DNA from: Glandiceps talaboti
Taxonomy: Eukaryota > Hemichordata > Enteropneusta > Spengelidae
DNA length: 64,000 nt
Direction of reading: 5' to 3'
Assembly: GCF_964340395.1 (NCBI RefSeq)
Contig: NC_135570.1
Location: forward strand, 64,001 to 128,000
Program-made: the position numbers and the translations under genes
Shown: positions 1-41,572 of the stretch, one piece after another
Numbering within the stretch: position 1 is the first letter of the stretch
Layout of the letters: each line of letters begins with the position of its first letter
The notes under the pieces: model-generated
Told to the model about the DNA's origin: nothing
What the model saw: only the letters and a program-made list of their open reading frames with translations
Databases searched by the model: none

Positions 1-76
1 GTACTTTTAGTTGATTGCATATAATGTGTCATAAATCACAACAACTGAGTATGTGGTTTAATAAGTGCTTTATAAC

Positions 77-297
77 CAGTTTGAGTATCAAATGTCAAAT
101 AGATGTGAGCATGGTCCACAGATGGTGTATTCTATCACTGCATTGATACTGGAATCAGTTTCAACCCCCCCCCCCCCCACCACCCCACACACACACACTG
201 CTGTCTTACCAGTTTGAGTATCAAATGTCAAATAGATGTGAGCATGGTCCACAGATGGTGTATTCTATCACTGCATTGATACTGGAATCAGTTTCAA

Positions 298-328
<31 letters not shown>

Positions 329-436
329 ACACACACTGCTGTCTTACCAGTTTGAGTATCAATGTGAAATAGATGTGAGCCTGGTCCACTGATGGTGTAT
401 TCTATCACTGCATTGATACTGGAATCAGTTTCAACC
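77..436 (-). repeat. Three tandem partial copies of cadherin exon 29
   Basis: Copies at about 77-163, 210-297 and 348-436, period 130-138 bp, each joining the last 85 or so bases of the exon and its donor to a poly-C and CA tract. Copies 1 and 2 carry one extra base that shifts the frame; copy 3 stays in frame (FHIDTQTG). The 5' part of the exon is replaced by the C/CA tract, so no acceptor is kept and these are probably not spliced in. Confidence 0.85.
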
Positions 437-477
437 CCCACCCCCCCACCCCACACACACACACACTGTTGTCTTAC

Positions 478-29884
<29,407 letters not shown>

Positions 29885-30178
29885 CTGAAATTATACAAAC
29901 ATGCAAGTTCAAACCTACAAAAACACTCTGTTGCAAAGAAATGCCCATTATTTCTATGTATAATCAATATGGGTCTGAATGTAACTAGCTTACACCTATT
30001 AGTAGTATAATGCATTCAATTAAGGTTGCCATGAGGAACAAATATTCTAATTTACACCAAATAAATTACATACCACCACCTAGCCATCAGTTGTCATTCT
30101 GATGAGGAGTATTGACCATAAGACAGATCAAAGGCTAAATGTTAAAAACTTGAATCAAATCTACATCTAGGTTCCAAT
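29885..30178. other. Unique intron sequence upstream of exon 1
   Basis: No further cadherin exon, RNA gene or clear repeat is seen between exon 1 and the 31-bp satellite. Confidence 0.6.
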
Positions 30179-31274
30179 ATTAGTCTCTCTAATAGTGTTG
30201 GGTAACTGTGTAACAGTCTCTAATAGTGTTGGGTAACTGTGTAACAGTCTCTAATAGTGTTGGGTAACTGTGTGACGTCAGTCTCTAATAGTGTTGGGTA
30301 ACTGTGTAACAGTCTCTAATAGTGTTGGGTAACTGTGTGACGTCAGTCTCTAATAGTGTTGGGTAACTGTGTAACGTACAGTCTCTAATAGTGTTGGGTA
30401 ACTGTGTAACAGTCTCTAATAGTGTTGGGTAACTGTGTAACAGTCTCTAATAGTGTTGGGTAACTGTGCAACAGTCTCTAATAGTGTTGGGTAACTGTGT
30501 GACAGTCTCTAATAGTGTTGGGTAACTGTGTAACAGTCTCTAATAGTGTTGGGTAACTGTGTGACAGTCTCTAATAGTGTTGGGTAACTGTGTAACAGTC
30601 TCTAATAGTGTTGGGTAACTGTGTGACGTCAGTCTCCAATAGTGTTGGGTAACTGTGTGACAGTCTCTAATAGTGTTGGGTAACTGTGTGACGTCAGTCT
30701 CTAATAGTGTTGGGTAACTGTATGACAGTCTCTAATAGTGTTGGGTAACTGTGTAACAGTCTCTAATAGTGTTGGGTAACTGTGCAACAGTCTCTAATAG
30801 TGTTGGGTAACTGTGTAACAGTCTCTAATAGTGTTGGGTAACTGTGTGACAGTCTCTAATAGTGTTGGGTAACTGTGTGACGTCAGTCTCTAATAGTGTT
30901 GGGTAACTGTATGACAGTCTCTAATAGTGTTGGGTAACTGTGTAACAGTCTCTAATAGTGTTGGGTAACTGTGCAACAGTCTCTAATAGTGTTGGGTAAC
31001 TGTGTAACAGTCTCTAATAGTGTTGGGTAACTGTGTGACAGTCTCTAATAGTGTTGGGTAACTGTGTAACAGTCTCTAATAGTGTTGGGTAACTGTGTGA
31101 CGTCAGTCTCTAATAGTGTTGGGTAACTGTGTAACAGTCTCTAATAGTGTTGGGTAACTGTGTGACGTCAGTCTCTAATAGTGTTGGGTAACTGTGTAAC
31201 AGTCTCTAATAGTGTTGGGTAACTGTGTAACGTCAGTCTCTAATAGTGTTGGGTAACTGTGTAACAGTCTCTAA
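30179..31274. repeat. 31-bp satellite array, left part
   Basis: About 35 units of taatagtgttgggtaactgt followed by gtaacagtctc. Variants gtgac, gcaac, atgac occur, and a 34-bp form has gtgacgtcagtctc. The array ends precisely at cagtctCTAA, then the inverted terminus AACGCGTTCC begins. Confidence 0.98.
31271..31274. other. Putative target-site duplication CTAA, left
   Basis: These four bases end the left array. The same CTAA at 58,766-58,769 begins the right array in exactly the continuing phase of the 31-bp unit. Confidence 0.75.
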
Positions 31275-31925
31275 AACGCGTTCCAAATTAATTACGGAAA
31301 ATTCCAATTACCTGGCGGAAAAGTTATATACACTGTGTTTAAATTAAGTTATGAATTTGAATATTTCCTGTGTTGTGTGATGTTACAATGACTTTTGATT
31401 GATACCAAAATTATTTACTTAGCCCCTCTCTAAATTTTGGTAAATCCACTGAGTAATCATGTGATTTTTCAAAATCATACGATTAATCACATGATCACTG
31501 TGAAATCATATGATTAACCACATGAACACTGTGAAATCTTCAGAACAATCACTAGATTGTTTTGAAAAAGATGTTGAGTAATCATGTGATTTTTGAACAC
31601 CAACATTAATCACATGATTACAAATTATTAATCATGTGATTCATCACAGTATCTTTTTAAATATAATTTTTGAGTAATCTTATGATTTTTCTATTATATA
31701 ACACTGATATGTGATGTGTTAATATAAAACAGTCACAGTATGTAGAACCATCATGTTACTTTCAGGTCGAATGTGCAATACACTATAAATGCATTTCTAT
31801 TTGTCATGCCATTCAAACTCTCATGCAATATACAATCCACACATACTGTATTACTCAAAAATGAATGGACATTTTATATTTAACAAAACACAAAATTTTA
31901 TTGGATTTTACTAATTTGTGAAAAT
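31275..31925 (+). repeat. Left inverted terminus of the 27.5-kb block
   Basis: Inverted partner of 58,095-58,765. The outer 360 bp are almost identical; farther in, similarity falls, but blocks such as cattcaaactctcatgcaat remain alignable. It contains many near-palindromes of the form ATCATGTGAT, ATCACATGAT or ATCATATGAT, which may be subterminal protein-binding repeats. Confidence 0.9.
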
Positions 31926-32299
31926 GGCATAAAACTGATAACATTCGCATGATTACTAGCTACAATGAAACACTGTAGAGTAAAATATATCATTCATAAA
32001 TCCTTCACAGTAAAAAGTAAGATACACTTTTGGTGTCTGCAGTAGTAATATTAATAACATGTAGTAATGTATCATGGGAAAATTCATAATTAATTCTTTT
32101 TAGTTCAAGCTAGACTGTCAAAAGTAGTCTTTTCTGTAGAAATTATTTGACTGTCCTGTTTTGCTAGGTTGTAGCAGACAATCTTGTTGGTTATCAGTTG
32201 GAAAGTAAACAATTAGCCCCATAAAACTCATTGAGACCATGTGTGGTCATTTTAGTGTCAGTTTACCTTGTTGTCCTTGCTTCAACTCAAACTTCATTA

Positions 32300-32372
32300 A
32301 TTACTAGTATCACATCACGCATGCACACATACATACATACATACATACATACATACATACATACATACATAC
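32300..32372. repeat. (ACAT)n microsatellite
   Basis: About ten acatacat units inside the 27.5-kb block. Confidence 0.95.
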
Positions 32373-32460
32373 ACAATGTTTTACACAACAAAATACTTCA
32401 TAAAGTTCATTTATAGTTCAATTTTTACTGTCATTGTGAATTTTTTTTTGAAAACGATTA

Positions 32461-32931
32461 CAGCTGATTTGACGAAATAAAGAACAAATATAAATGTTTA
32501 CATATATATTAATAGATTACTAGAATTGGTTTCCAACTCTGTCTCAACGTTTGCTACAACAGTAACAGACATTGTTGAAGTTACACTAAAACTTAGATGT
32601 AATATCACCAGGGTTCACACAGTTAGTAGTCGCCTATGAAAATATTAGTCCCATGTATTTTTGAATGATATAGCTTCTACAATCGTAAGTAATTCTACTT
32701 TATATATGTGCATTTTTCATAGTTATACATATGTAATTTGCAGGTATAGGAAAAGCAGAAAACTCCTTGTACAGTATTAACTTGTTTATTCATTCAGGCA
32801 AACCCATTGAATGCTTGTATTAAGATCAACTGAGATAAGATCGTAAATCTGCAAGTCATATACTGTACACACTTCCACAAATGAAGTAAGGCAAACTTTC
32901 ATTTTTGTTCTTTATTTTGTCAAATCAGCTG
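32461..32931. mobile_element. TA-flanked MITE, copy 2
   Basis: 471 bp with ends CAGCTGATTTGACGAAATAA and inverted CAGCTGATTTGACAAAATAA, flanked by TA. It aligns along its length to 4,757-5,344 with internal deletions, so the same family inserted both in the cadherin intron and in the large block. Confidence 0.85.
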
Positions 32932-33083
32932 TAAAGACTATCATCTTAAACTGTTGTGTTGTCATTATTTACTAACACATTACTAGAAAATACTAGTATC
33001 AACTTTTAATGGTGAAACTTTTACAACTTCAACTTTAATACTGCTCTGATGTCCAATCATAAAACAAGTCATTGATAATGACA

Positions 33084-33959
33084 TAGTCCCCGCTATAATT
33101 GGGTTTTTAGGAATTATCACTACTCTGATCACGCAACAACATTTGTGAACCTAAAACAAACATACTTAGATATGTTGTGTGTGCTTGTTGGACATGGAAT
33201 ATGCCTCCAACAATAAAGGATTGGTTGGGTATGGGGGATCATATCATGATGAAAATGGAGTCTGAGTTATGGCTTTGGACATGGAAAATTCACAAACAAA
33301 ATGAATGCCAGGCAGCCATATTGGATCGTATCACGACGAAAATGGATATGCACATGTATGTCATAGAACACTGTCCTAATACCAACTTTAAATGAGATCT
33401 GTTCAAGCATGTCTGAGTTATGGCTTTGGACATGAGAATTCGCAAACAAAATGGCTGCCAGGCAGCCATATTGGATCGTATCACAACGAAAATGGATATG
33501 CACATGTATGTCATAGAACACTGTCCTAATACCAACTTTGAATGAGATCTGTTTAAGCATGTCTGAGTTATGGCTTTGGACATGGAAAATTCACAAACAA
33601 AATGGCTGGCAGGCAGCCATATTGGATCGTATCACGACGAAAATGGATATACACATGTATGTCATAGAACACTGTCCTAATACCAACTTTGAATGAGATC
33701 TGTTAAAGCATGTCTGAGTTATGGCTTTACACAGGGAAAATTCGCAAACAAAATGGTTGCTAGGCGGCCATATTGGATCGTATCATAAAACAAATTGACG
33801 TGCATATGTATGCCATAGTATGTTGCCCCTGTACCAAGTTTGAAAAAAATCGGTCCAGGCATCTCCAAGAAACAGCTGCGGACGGACGGACACACGGACG
33901 GACGGACAGACGGAACCCAATCCATAAGTCCCCGTTCCGGACTTCGTCCGCGGGGACTA
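33084..33959. mobile_element. TAGTCCCCGC element, copy I
   Basis: Ends TAGTCCCCGC and GCGGGGACTA. The interior consists of four imperfect units of about 150 bp with catgtctgagttatggcttt, ggccatattggatcgtatca and cacatgtatgtcatagaaca, then a tail with tcggtccaggcatctccaag and a GGAC microsatellite. Minus-strand open frames in the units are repeat shadows. Confidence 0.75.
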
Positions 33960-34339
33960 ACAACAAAACTTTACATCTTGTATTGACAACTCGTACAACT
34001 TTAACGTCATAGTCAAGTGACAACAAGACTATAACAAAACGTTACTGGTATAAACTTTACTAATCTAGTTCCTATACAGTATTGTTACCATTAAAGGTCC
34101 ACTCACAGGTTAGGGTTTAGAAACCACAGTTGGAATCCAGACTAAAACATGCATGCAACTAATACACGTTTTTCATGTATTGACAACTTGACAAGCGAGA
34201 GTATTTGGCATCCAAATTCAGAGAACACAAGAGTCAAACTGACACACTCACAGCAGTCGGCGCACATCTCAAAAATACAGGACATCACATACCCCTGAAA
34301 ATTATTGGCAGGAAAGACAAATACTGACCTAGGTAAATA

Positions 34340-34535
34340 GGTGGGTCAATCAAAATCAGACAACACCAACCGACCCTCAACTGTAACGGTGGATACCACC
34401 TTCTACCCATCTACAACAGTCTATTGTTGGGTGATTCCATTCAGAGTTCATCTGACAGTATGATGTAATCTCCATTACGCTGAAGACGTCCAAGTGATTT
34501 GTATGAAAACTCCACACTCACTGAAATTCAGATTT
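34340..34535 (+). repeat. Diverged direct repeat of 45,893-46,088
   Basis: Shares accaccttctacccatctac, gattccattcagagttca and neighbouring words in the same order and orientation with the sequence that precedes the nested 9.4-kb element. The left copy runs on into gctaatattaatatcatttc, which may represent the unfilled site of that element. Confidence 0.55.
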
Positions 34536-34809
34536 AAAAAATGTATCTTTTGCACTCATAGCTAATATTAATATCATTTCAGTTATTTTTTCCACCTTAT
34601 ATTATTATTGTTCAAAGTTCTTTTCAATACTCAAATATTACATTTACATAATGTATTTTGAAATATAGCTTTTCCATGGCCCCTTAACCTTTCCCATTCT
34701 TCCTCCCTAATTCATCTCCCCTTGATTCCTCTTTCACTTTACAGATGACGAACTTCTTGTTTAATTTCTGTTTGTCCTTTTTGTTTATTGTATTTATGCC
34801 AGCACCAGT

Positions 34810-34941
34810 TCACTTCAAGAAGGTTGCATGTTCTATTTCACCAGTGATCTTAGTCATTTTACCACAGTGCATTTCCTTGTCATACACTGTTAAAATCCAT
34901 TCATTAACATCAATGTCTTCCTCAGTCATTATTGTTTTGAT
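34810..34941 (-). CDS. Terminal exon of a small minus-strand gene, unknown
   Basis: Acceptor tttcag|ATC, then 43 codons and a TGA stop: IKTIMTEEDIDVNEWILTVY, then DKEMHCGKMTKITGEIEHAT and FLK. A plus-strand TTTATT (AATAAA on the minus strand) lies at 34,784-34,789, right after the stop, as expected for a last exon. It joins in phase 0 to the open exon at 38,839-38,922. I do not recognise the family. The gene lies wholly inside the 27.5-kb block. Confidence 0.45.
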   Translation of the reverse strand: MKTIMTEEDIDVNEWILTVYDKEMHCGKMTKITGEIEHATFLK

Positions 34942-35252
34942 CTGAAAGAATAAAATTATATAGGAATCTTTAAAATCATATTTAAATTTTTAAAAAATAT
35001 CATGAATATTTTAAGAGTTTTACACCCAGTGAATAGCATAGAAGCATTGTATCTTTATTCTTCGTAACTCTCTGATTTTCTTTGATGTTACCACAAACAG
35101 AATTAATTCCATTCAAAATATTTCTAAATACAAATAAAACTTCTCTGAACACACAATCTCAAACTGGTGTGTTATGTACCAAAGTTTTACCGTAAGTTTG
35201 TGTCTACATACAGAACTAAACACTTAAAATAATTTTTGAAAAATAATGTTAA

Positions 35253-35598
35253 AGCGGCCATATGGATGAGAATTTGGTATTTATTTTGGATTTTTATTTG
35301 ATAAAACAGCTTCACTATGTTTTTCTACTTGAAAAAATAAAGCGAAAGAACATATACCAAGTCCATGTTCATAACTGAATACATTGCAAAAAGATGCAAA
35401 AAGTGTAAAAAGTTTGTTATTGTACGTACAATAACAAACATTTTACACATTGTTTAGTGTTTTGCTGTTTATTGAGATGTGAACATGGATTTGGTATATG
35501 TTATTTCACATTATTTTTTCAAGTAGAAAAACATAGTGAAGCTGTTTTATCAAATAAAAATCCAAAATAAATACCAAATTCTCATCCATATGGCCACT
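35253..35598. mobile_element. TTAA-flanked palindromic MITE (piggyBac-like)
   Basis: A 346-bp near-perfect palindrome, centre at tgtac|gtaca (35,425/35,426), with ends AGCGGCCATATGGATGAGAA and AGTGGCCATATGGATGAGAA. It is flanked by TTAA at 35,249-35,252 and 35,599-35,602. TTAA duplications are typical of piggyBac and also of some Kolobok and Sola families; no transposase is encoded. Confidence 0.85.
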
Positions 35599-36170
35599 TT
35601 AAAGAACCAAAATATTGAACATGGAAATTCAATTCAAAGTCATGGGTGAAGATATAAAGAGAAGCATAACTTTGGGGAACAAGTCTTCGTCGAATATCTA
35701 GTTCCTCCCCTCCCCCCAGGTATATGAATAGTGAAATAGTAGCGTAACAATCAAATTATAAGCCATGGCTAATGTTAAAATGTTGTAAAATAAAGAAATG
35801 ATTTTTTTTCTTGAACTGGGGGAATGACTTATAATACACAATTTCCAATGTAGGTTATGGAAAAATGGAGGTATGTAATACAATATAGAAACTTTATTAT
35901 CATCATTATTATAGTTTTTATTTTGGACAACAACTTCCATATATACATGTAGTATATGCTACAGGATCTTGATGACAAGATTTTTTTATCTTTAGTTATT
36001 GACACTACACTACCTGAAATTTGCACCATGTTTGGTTGAAATTGGTCCATGCTAATAAGACATATACATAAGCATTAACAATAATGTGGTTATTTGACCT
36101 TGAAGATGAAGGTCAATATTTTCCGAGGTCCTGATGCATATGTCAATTTGACAAGTCATTGAGAATGACA

Positions 36171-37689
36171 TAGTCCCCGCTATAATTGGGTTTTAAGGAA
36201 TTATCACTACTCTGATCATGCAACAACATTTGTGAACCTAAAACAAACAGACTTAGATATGTTGTGTGTGCTTGTTGGACATGTAATATGCCTCCAACAA
36301 TAAAGGATTGGTTGGGTATGGGGGATCATATCACGATGAAAATGGAGTCTGAGTTATGGCTTTGGACATGGAAAATTCACAAACAAAATGGCTGCCAGGC
36401 AGCCATATTGGATCGTATCACGACGAAAATGGAGATGCACATGTATGTCATAGAACGCTGTCCTAATACCAACTTTGAATGAGATCTGTTCAAGCATGTC
36501 TGAGTTATGGCTTTGGACATGAAAATTCGCAAACAAAATGGCTACCAGGCAGCCATATTGGATCATATCACAATAAAAATGGATATGCACATGTATGTCA
36601 TAGAACACTGTCCTAATACCAACTTTGAATGAGATCTGTTCAAGCATGTCTGAGTTATGGCTTTGGACATGAAAATTCACAAACAAAATGGCTGCTAGGC
36701 GGCCATATTGGATCGTATCATGAAACAAATTGACGTGCATATGTATGCCATTGTATGTTGCCCCTGTACCAAGTTTGAAAAAAATCGGTCCAGGCATCTC
36801 CAAGAAACGGCTGCGGACGGACGGACGCACGGACAGACGGAACCCAATCCATAAGTCCCCGTCCCGGACTTCGTCCGGTGGGGACTAATAAAGGATGGGT
36901 CGGGTATGGGGGATCGAATCATAACAAAAATGGATATGCACATGTATGTCATAAAACACTGTCCTAATACCAACTTTGAATGAGATCTGTTCAAGCATGT
37001 CTGAGTTGTGGCTTTGGACATAGAAAAATCGCAAACAAAATGGCTGCCAGGTGGCCATGTTGGATCGTATCATGACAACAATGAATGTGCACATGTATGT
37101 CATAGAACACTGTCCTAATACCAACTTTGAATGAGATCAGTTCAAGCATGTCCGAGTTATGGCTTTGGACATGGAAAATTCACAAACAAAATGGCTGCCA
37201 GGCGGCCATATTGGCTCGTATCATGACAACAAATGGATCCGATATGCACATGTATGTCATAGAACACTGTCTTAATACCAACTTTGAGATCTGTTCAAGC
37301 ATGTCCGAGTTATGGCTTTGGTCATGGAAAATTCACAAACAAAATGGCTGCTAGGTGGCCATATTGGATCGTATCATGACAACAATGAATGTGCACATGT
37401 ATGTCATAGAACACTGTCATAATACCAACTTTGAATGAGATCTGTTCAAGCATGTATGAGTTATGGCTTTAGACAGGGAAAATTTGCAAACAAATGGCTG
37501 CTAGGTGGCCATATTTGATCGTATCATGAAACAAATTGACGTGCATATGTATGCAATTGTATTATGCCCCTGTCCCAAGTTTGAAAAAAATCGGTCCAGG
37601 TATCTCCAAAAAACGGCTGCGGATGGACGGACGGACAGACGGGACCCAATCCGTAAGTCCCCGTCCCGGACTTCGTCCGACGGGGACTA
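36171..37689. mobile_element. TAGTCCCCGC element, copies II and III in tandem
   Basis: The left end TAGTCCCCGC is at 36,171. A first right end GTGGGGACTA closes at 36,887, and a second body without left end runs to CGGGGACTA at 37,689. Internal units of about 150 bp are the same as in copy I. The layout suggests tandem amplification or two insertions with loss of one end. Confidence 0.7.
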
Positions 37690-37999
37690 ATTAGTCAGAC
37701 TAGTTTCAATGGCTCCCACACACTACCCTGACCACATTAAGATGACAACCAGTAGTTAGGCCATAGTTACATCACTGAGGAACAGAAAGGAATAGTGGAA
37801 CAGCCACAATCTTGAAAGTGAATAATGAATAATTGCATAATCAGTACATCCAGTAATTTTGTCTCTATTATTGTCACAACAGAGCTCCCTGTACTGTATT
37901 CTATCCATGTCATTACTATAATACTAAAAAAATTAATCATCACCATAGTGAGGTTGATCACCATAGTATTGACTGAATACTTATTTGCTCATACAGATT

Positions 38000-38178
38000 A
38001 TTTAATGTGTATATGTATTCATTTGTCCTTATCTTTTTGTAAACTTATATATGTTTTGGTTGATTTTATATAAATAATTGTCGTTTTTGAACAACCCACA
38101 AATCGATCCGCAGTTAGGCCTGTCGACCCGCAAAATAACGATACTGTGATGTTATGCAATAAACATTGATTGATTGTT
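38000..38178 (+). mobile_element. Possible retroelement 3' tail
   Basis: Sequence ending gcaataaacattgattgattg: a polyadenylation-like AATAAA followed by a short ATTG repeat, a pattern seen at non-LTR retrotransposon 3' ends. No coding part is visible. Confidence 0.3.
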
Positions 38179-38838
38179 GTTTGTCTGTGCTAACTACCTT
38201 GGGCTAACACTTGAATCACAGTCACTTGTGAGCTACTATTCCATTCTATAATGGTTATTTAGTGGTATTTACAAGATCCAGAAATAGCGATATCGCTAAG
38301 ATAGACTCTTCGATATGACCCTCACCAAAAGGGATGACTCACTCCGTTTGCAAGCAGGACTAGATATGAAATGGATAATTACGTAGTGTTACATCGAAAT
38401 ATGGTCGAACCTAGTCCTGCTTCCATGACGGTGCACGAGTCTGTATTACTGACTTGACTCTGACAATTGTCAGAATCGAGTCCCGGATTACTCCGCATGC
38501 AAGCAGGACTTGGTCGAACCATACATGTTTGAACGGGAACTATAAACATTGTCAGGAACTAGACAGACTCTCGCTCTCAGCCCCCGCCTATCATTATCAA
38601 GTTATCTACCTTATACATTCATTACTATGTACAAAACCCATCAAGATCATAACGCAGACGTTCATACACGTATCAAACGCTGTTCGTTGTCTTTTGTTTT
38701 GTGATACAATCAATACTCCTATCTCGCAGTGAACATGACCGTGAAGAAACACATAGTAAAACAGACAAGATTTTAAAACTGCCAATGGACACTGAAGGTG
38801 TCCGTGAGTAATGGAAACATCTATCTATATTCACTCAC

Positions 38839-38922
38839 CTTCACTTCATCGTCAATGTCTCCTTCAATCACGTCCACAACTCTGCCAAATCGTAGTTGTG
38901 AAAATCGCCCGCTCTCTTGAAG
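38839..38922 (-). CDS. Upstream exon of the small minus-strand gene
   Basis: An open frame of 28 codons (LQESGRFSQLRFGRVVDVIE then GDIDDEVK) ends at a good donor AAG|GTGAGT and is in phase with the exon at 34,941. No ATG lies in this frame after the stop at 38,923. A nearby ATG (38,951-38,953) opens a different frame that is one base off, so a frameshift, sequencing error, upstream exon or weak acceptor (caag|AGAGC) must be assumed. Low certainty. Confidence 0.35.
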
Positions 38923-41390
38923 TTAAATCAAAATTTCCAACACATTGGTCCATGATACAACGTTGCGCGCACACTTACAGCTTACAGCTAAGTGAGTGAA
39001 TACTATGTGTGGGCTTGTGTCGGGCCATCTCGTTGTTTATCTTTCCAGTGGGCTCGTAGACTTGTGGGATTGTGTTGGGCCTTGCTGTCTCGGAGGATTA
39101 CTGTATTAATCTCATTTTAATCTATATTGTGGATGATACAATACTACTAAATGTGGCAACTGATTCATGTTTAGTTATATAGGCGTGTGTTTATAGACCG
39201 CCAAAGCAAACCGCCAAAGCGGTAGATTACATTCTGCTTTTATCTCCATGATTACAGCCTTTGTTTGTGTTTTCTGTTTGCCGTTCATTCGCGTCGTGAG
39301 CTTTTGCTACAACCATAGACAATAGAGAGCTATGCTACAACAAATAAAAAGAGTTTGTTACAGTGCAGTGTAAACTATCTTATTTTTCTTACAATCTGTG
39401 ACATTGTCGTCGACATGAGTGCAGATTCTTTTTCATGGATCAGTAAATGTTCTTTCTGGTGTAAGGATACACTATACTAATAATAATTTGTATCAAGAGG
39501 CCGTAGCTTAACATTGTCATACTTGCCAGTGGAAAGGGAATTGTGAAATGTTGAAAATGTTTCCCCCACGATGGTGAATCAATACTTTCTAACACAAGAT
39601 ACATGTACGCCCCGCATGTACGATACTCTTTGCTGTACCATCATTAGTATGATAGGAAAACAAGGTCGCTCTAACCATGGAAGTATAACTCTAACGTTGT
39701 TGTAGGTGGGCGTTGCACAGCAGGGGTGTTTTCGTTGCTATGGCTTGCTTAGGAACGATCATCAACTTAGTGAACCTACAACCACTGCAGGAGTAAATAA
39801 TTTTGACCAGTGGACAATGAAAAAATGGCTTTGATTGTGCCGAGTTACATACAACAAATCATCACACCGGGAACCGTCCCTTCGATTCGATGTAGGGTCA
39901 TCACATACAGCATGTACTATGTTTAGTTTATTATTTGTTCTTTCTTGTTCTTGTTGTTGTTTACCATACTGTGTTCACAGATAATGCAGTTGCTTAATAA
40001 AGTTATTATTATTATGTTTGAAAATTTTAGTCATGTTGTAGCCTAGTCCTGCTTGAATTACATACGGAGTGAGTCGTACCTTCCCCCTCCGTCCTGCAAA
40101 CTTCTAGCCATGAAGCTGGACTTTCCAGACATGCTGTTAACTAAAGAATTACCGCACCCTGTGTCCCAATATTTGCAATAAATCGTCTTTTTAGCAATTT
40201 TACCTCGCCATGGTTACAAAAATTCAAGTTCGGATGACCGAAAATCACAAAATCTCAACTTCTCTTTCAGATGCACAATTTACAACAGTCCAACCAACAC
40301 GGGTCAATTTTTGTCTTGCTTTTCCGCGAAGCATTTATAGGGAGTAGTATTTGATTGGCAGCTACAATATCGATTGATTATACAATGTTGCAAAGTTTAG
40401 TGAAAAGAATGTCGATTTTTTTTCTGAAAGCAAGCGCACCGACTATGGTGAACATACGTGAAACACATCATTGACCTGTAATTTTTGTAAATAGCTTTAT
40501 TTTTGTGGGTGAAATTTACGTAATATTTCAAAATTCTCGCCTTATTTACCACAAACATTAGATAAAATTAAAGATTATTTTTTGTGAAAGCAAAGGCGAA
40601 GTCAGTCTGTATTGCGCAAATTACTCACATAATAATGAAGTTAGAGGACACTATTTATTTATGCAGGTGTATGGTAAAATGTACCGGCGGTGTGTAAATT
40701 TTTTTCAACATTAACATAAAAATTGCAAACAATTCAAAAATCTATGAAACCATGGGATTTTTAGAAAAAACCTTTAGGGTGCTACTTACGAAGTTTCAGA
40801 CATATTGGTGCACATTGAAAAAAATGAACCTGAGCGAAGTTTCCTAATCATACAAATAACACGGCCATTGTTTTTCTATGGGAAGTCTCATAGTTATTCG
40901 GATTTCAATATCAGGTTCGGACCCCTACAATCCGTTGGTTCAACATTTGTATCTTTTCGTTACTTACGATAAAATTTTGAATCTCTTCTAAAATCGTATG
41001 GTTTTGATTTTTTAAATTTCGCTTGCAAAATCTAGAAATTGCGATGTTACTGTGCCGTACTACATAATGACCTGTGACATGATATGATCTCTGCTACGGT
41101 AATTTTCAAGACTCAACAAATCTGTTCAAAATTCATGAAAATGTTGATTAATATCTATCACATATTCAGATATATATCAAAAAGTCGTAATATGTATGTT
41201 TAGTATTCAAAACGATATACGTAGCTGGGAAAATCAAGAATTACTAAGCCCAGCTAACACAGATAGATAGTCACAGTGAGTGGCGCGTATTCAATCATGA
41301 GCACGGCCGGTCGTCAAGTGTCGATCAAAAAGGGTGCGTCCCAATCTTGGACATGTTGGACTGACGCGATGTGATGCCTTCTTACAAATT
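38923..41390. other. CpG-richer region without recognised genes
   Basis: Contains more CG dinucleotides than the cadherin introns. It carries the recurring word gcaagcaggact (also at 38,350, 38,498, inverted at 38,410 and 40,045) and a retro-like tail at 39,960-40,016 (taataaagttattattatta). No coding frame with splice support. Confidence 0.5.
39930..40016 (+). mobile_element. Possible LINE-like 3' tail with (ATT)n
   Basis: The stretch ends gcttaataaagttattatta, a form typical of 3' ends of some non-LTR elements. No ORF precedes it. Confidence 0.3.
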
Positions 41391-41396
41391 ACACTT

Positions 41397-41572
41397 GTGT
41401 CTTCAATTCCTTCGCATTGAGTGAAACTGTGCGATCACAGAAACAAGTGTAATTTTACCCCTTTCATATAGTGTTGGTTTAATACGTCAATATTAACGAT
41501 ATTATCGTCATTTTATTGTATTCTGATAGAAATATTCTGAGCCATAAACTCGGGAAACAAATGCCTGTGCTA
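41397..41572. mobile_element. Truncated arm of the hAT-like foldback MITE
   Basis: Shares attctgatagaaatattctg and gggaaacaaatgcctgtg with the complete copies at 42,845 and 47,148, but its left arm is missing. Followed by a poly-C tract. Confidence 0.7.

Noticed and set aside
30179-31274. CRISPR-like array
   Set aside because: Units are contiguous without unique spacers, and the context is an animal genome.
33267-37124. Repeated minus-strand frames containing SNMAA-type peptides
   Set aside because: They follow the 150-bp units of the TAGTCCCCGC elements in several frames and have no gene structure.
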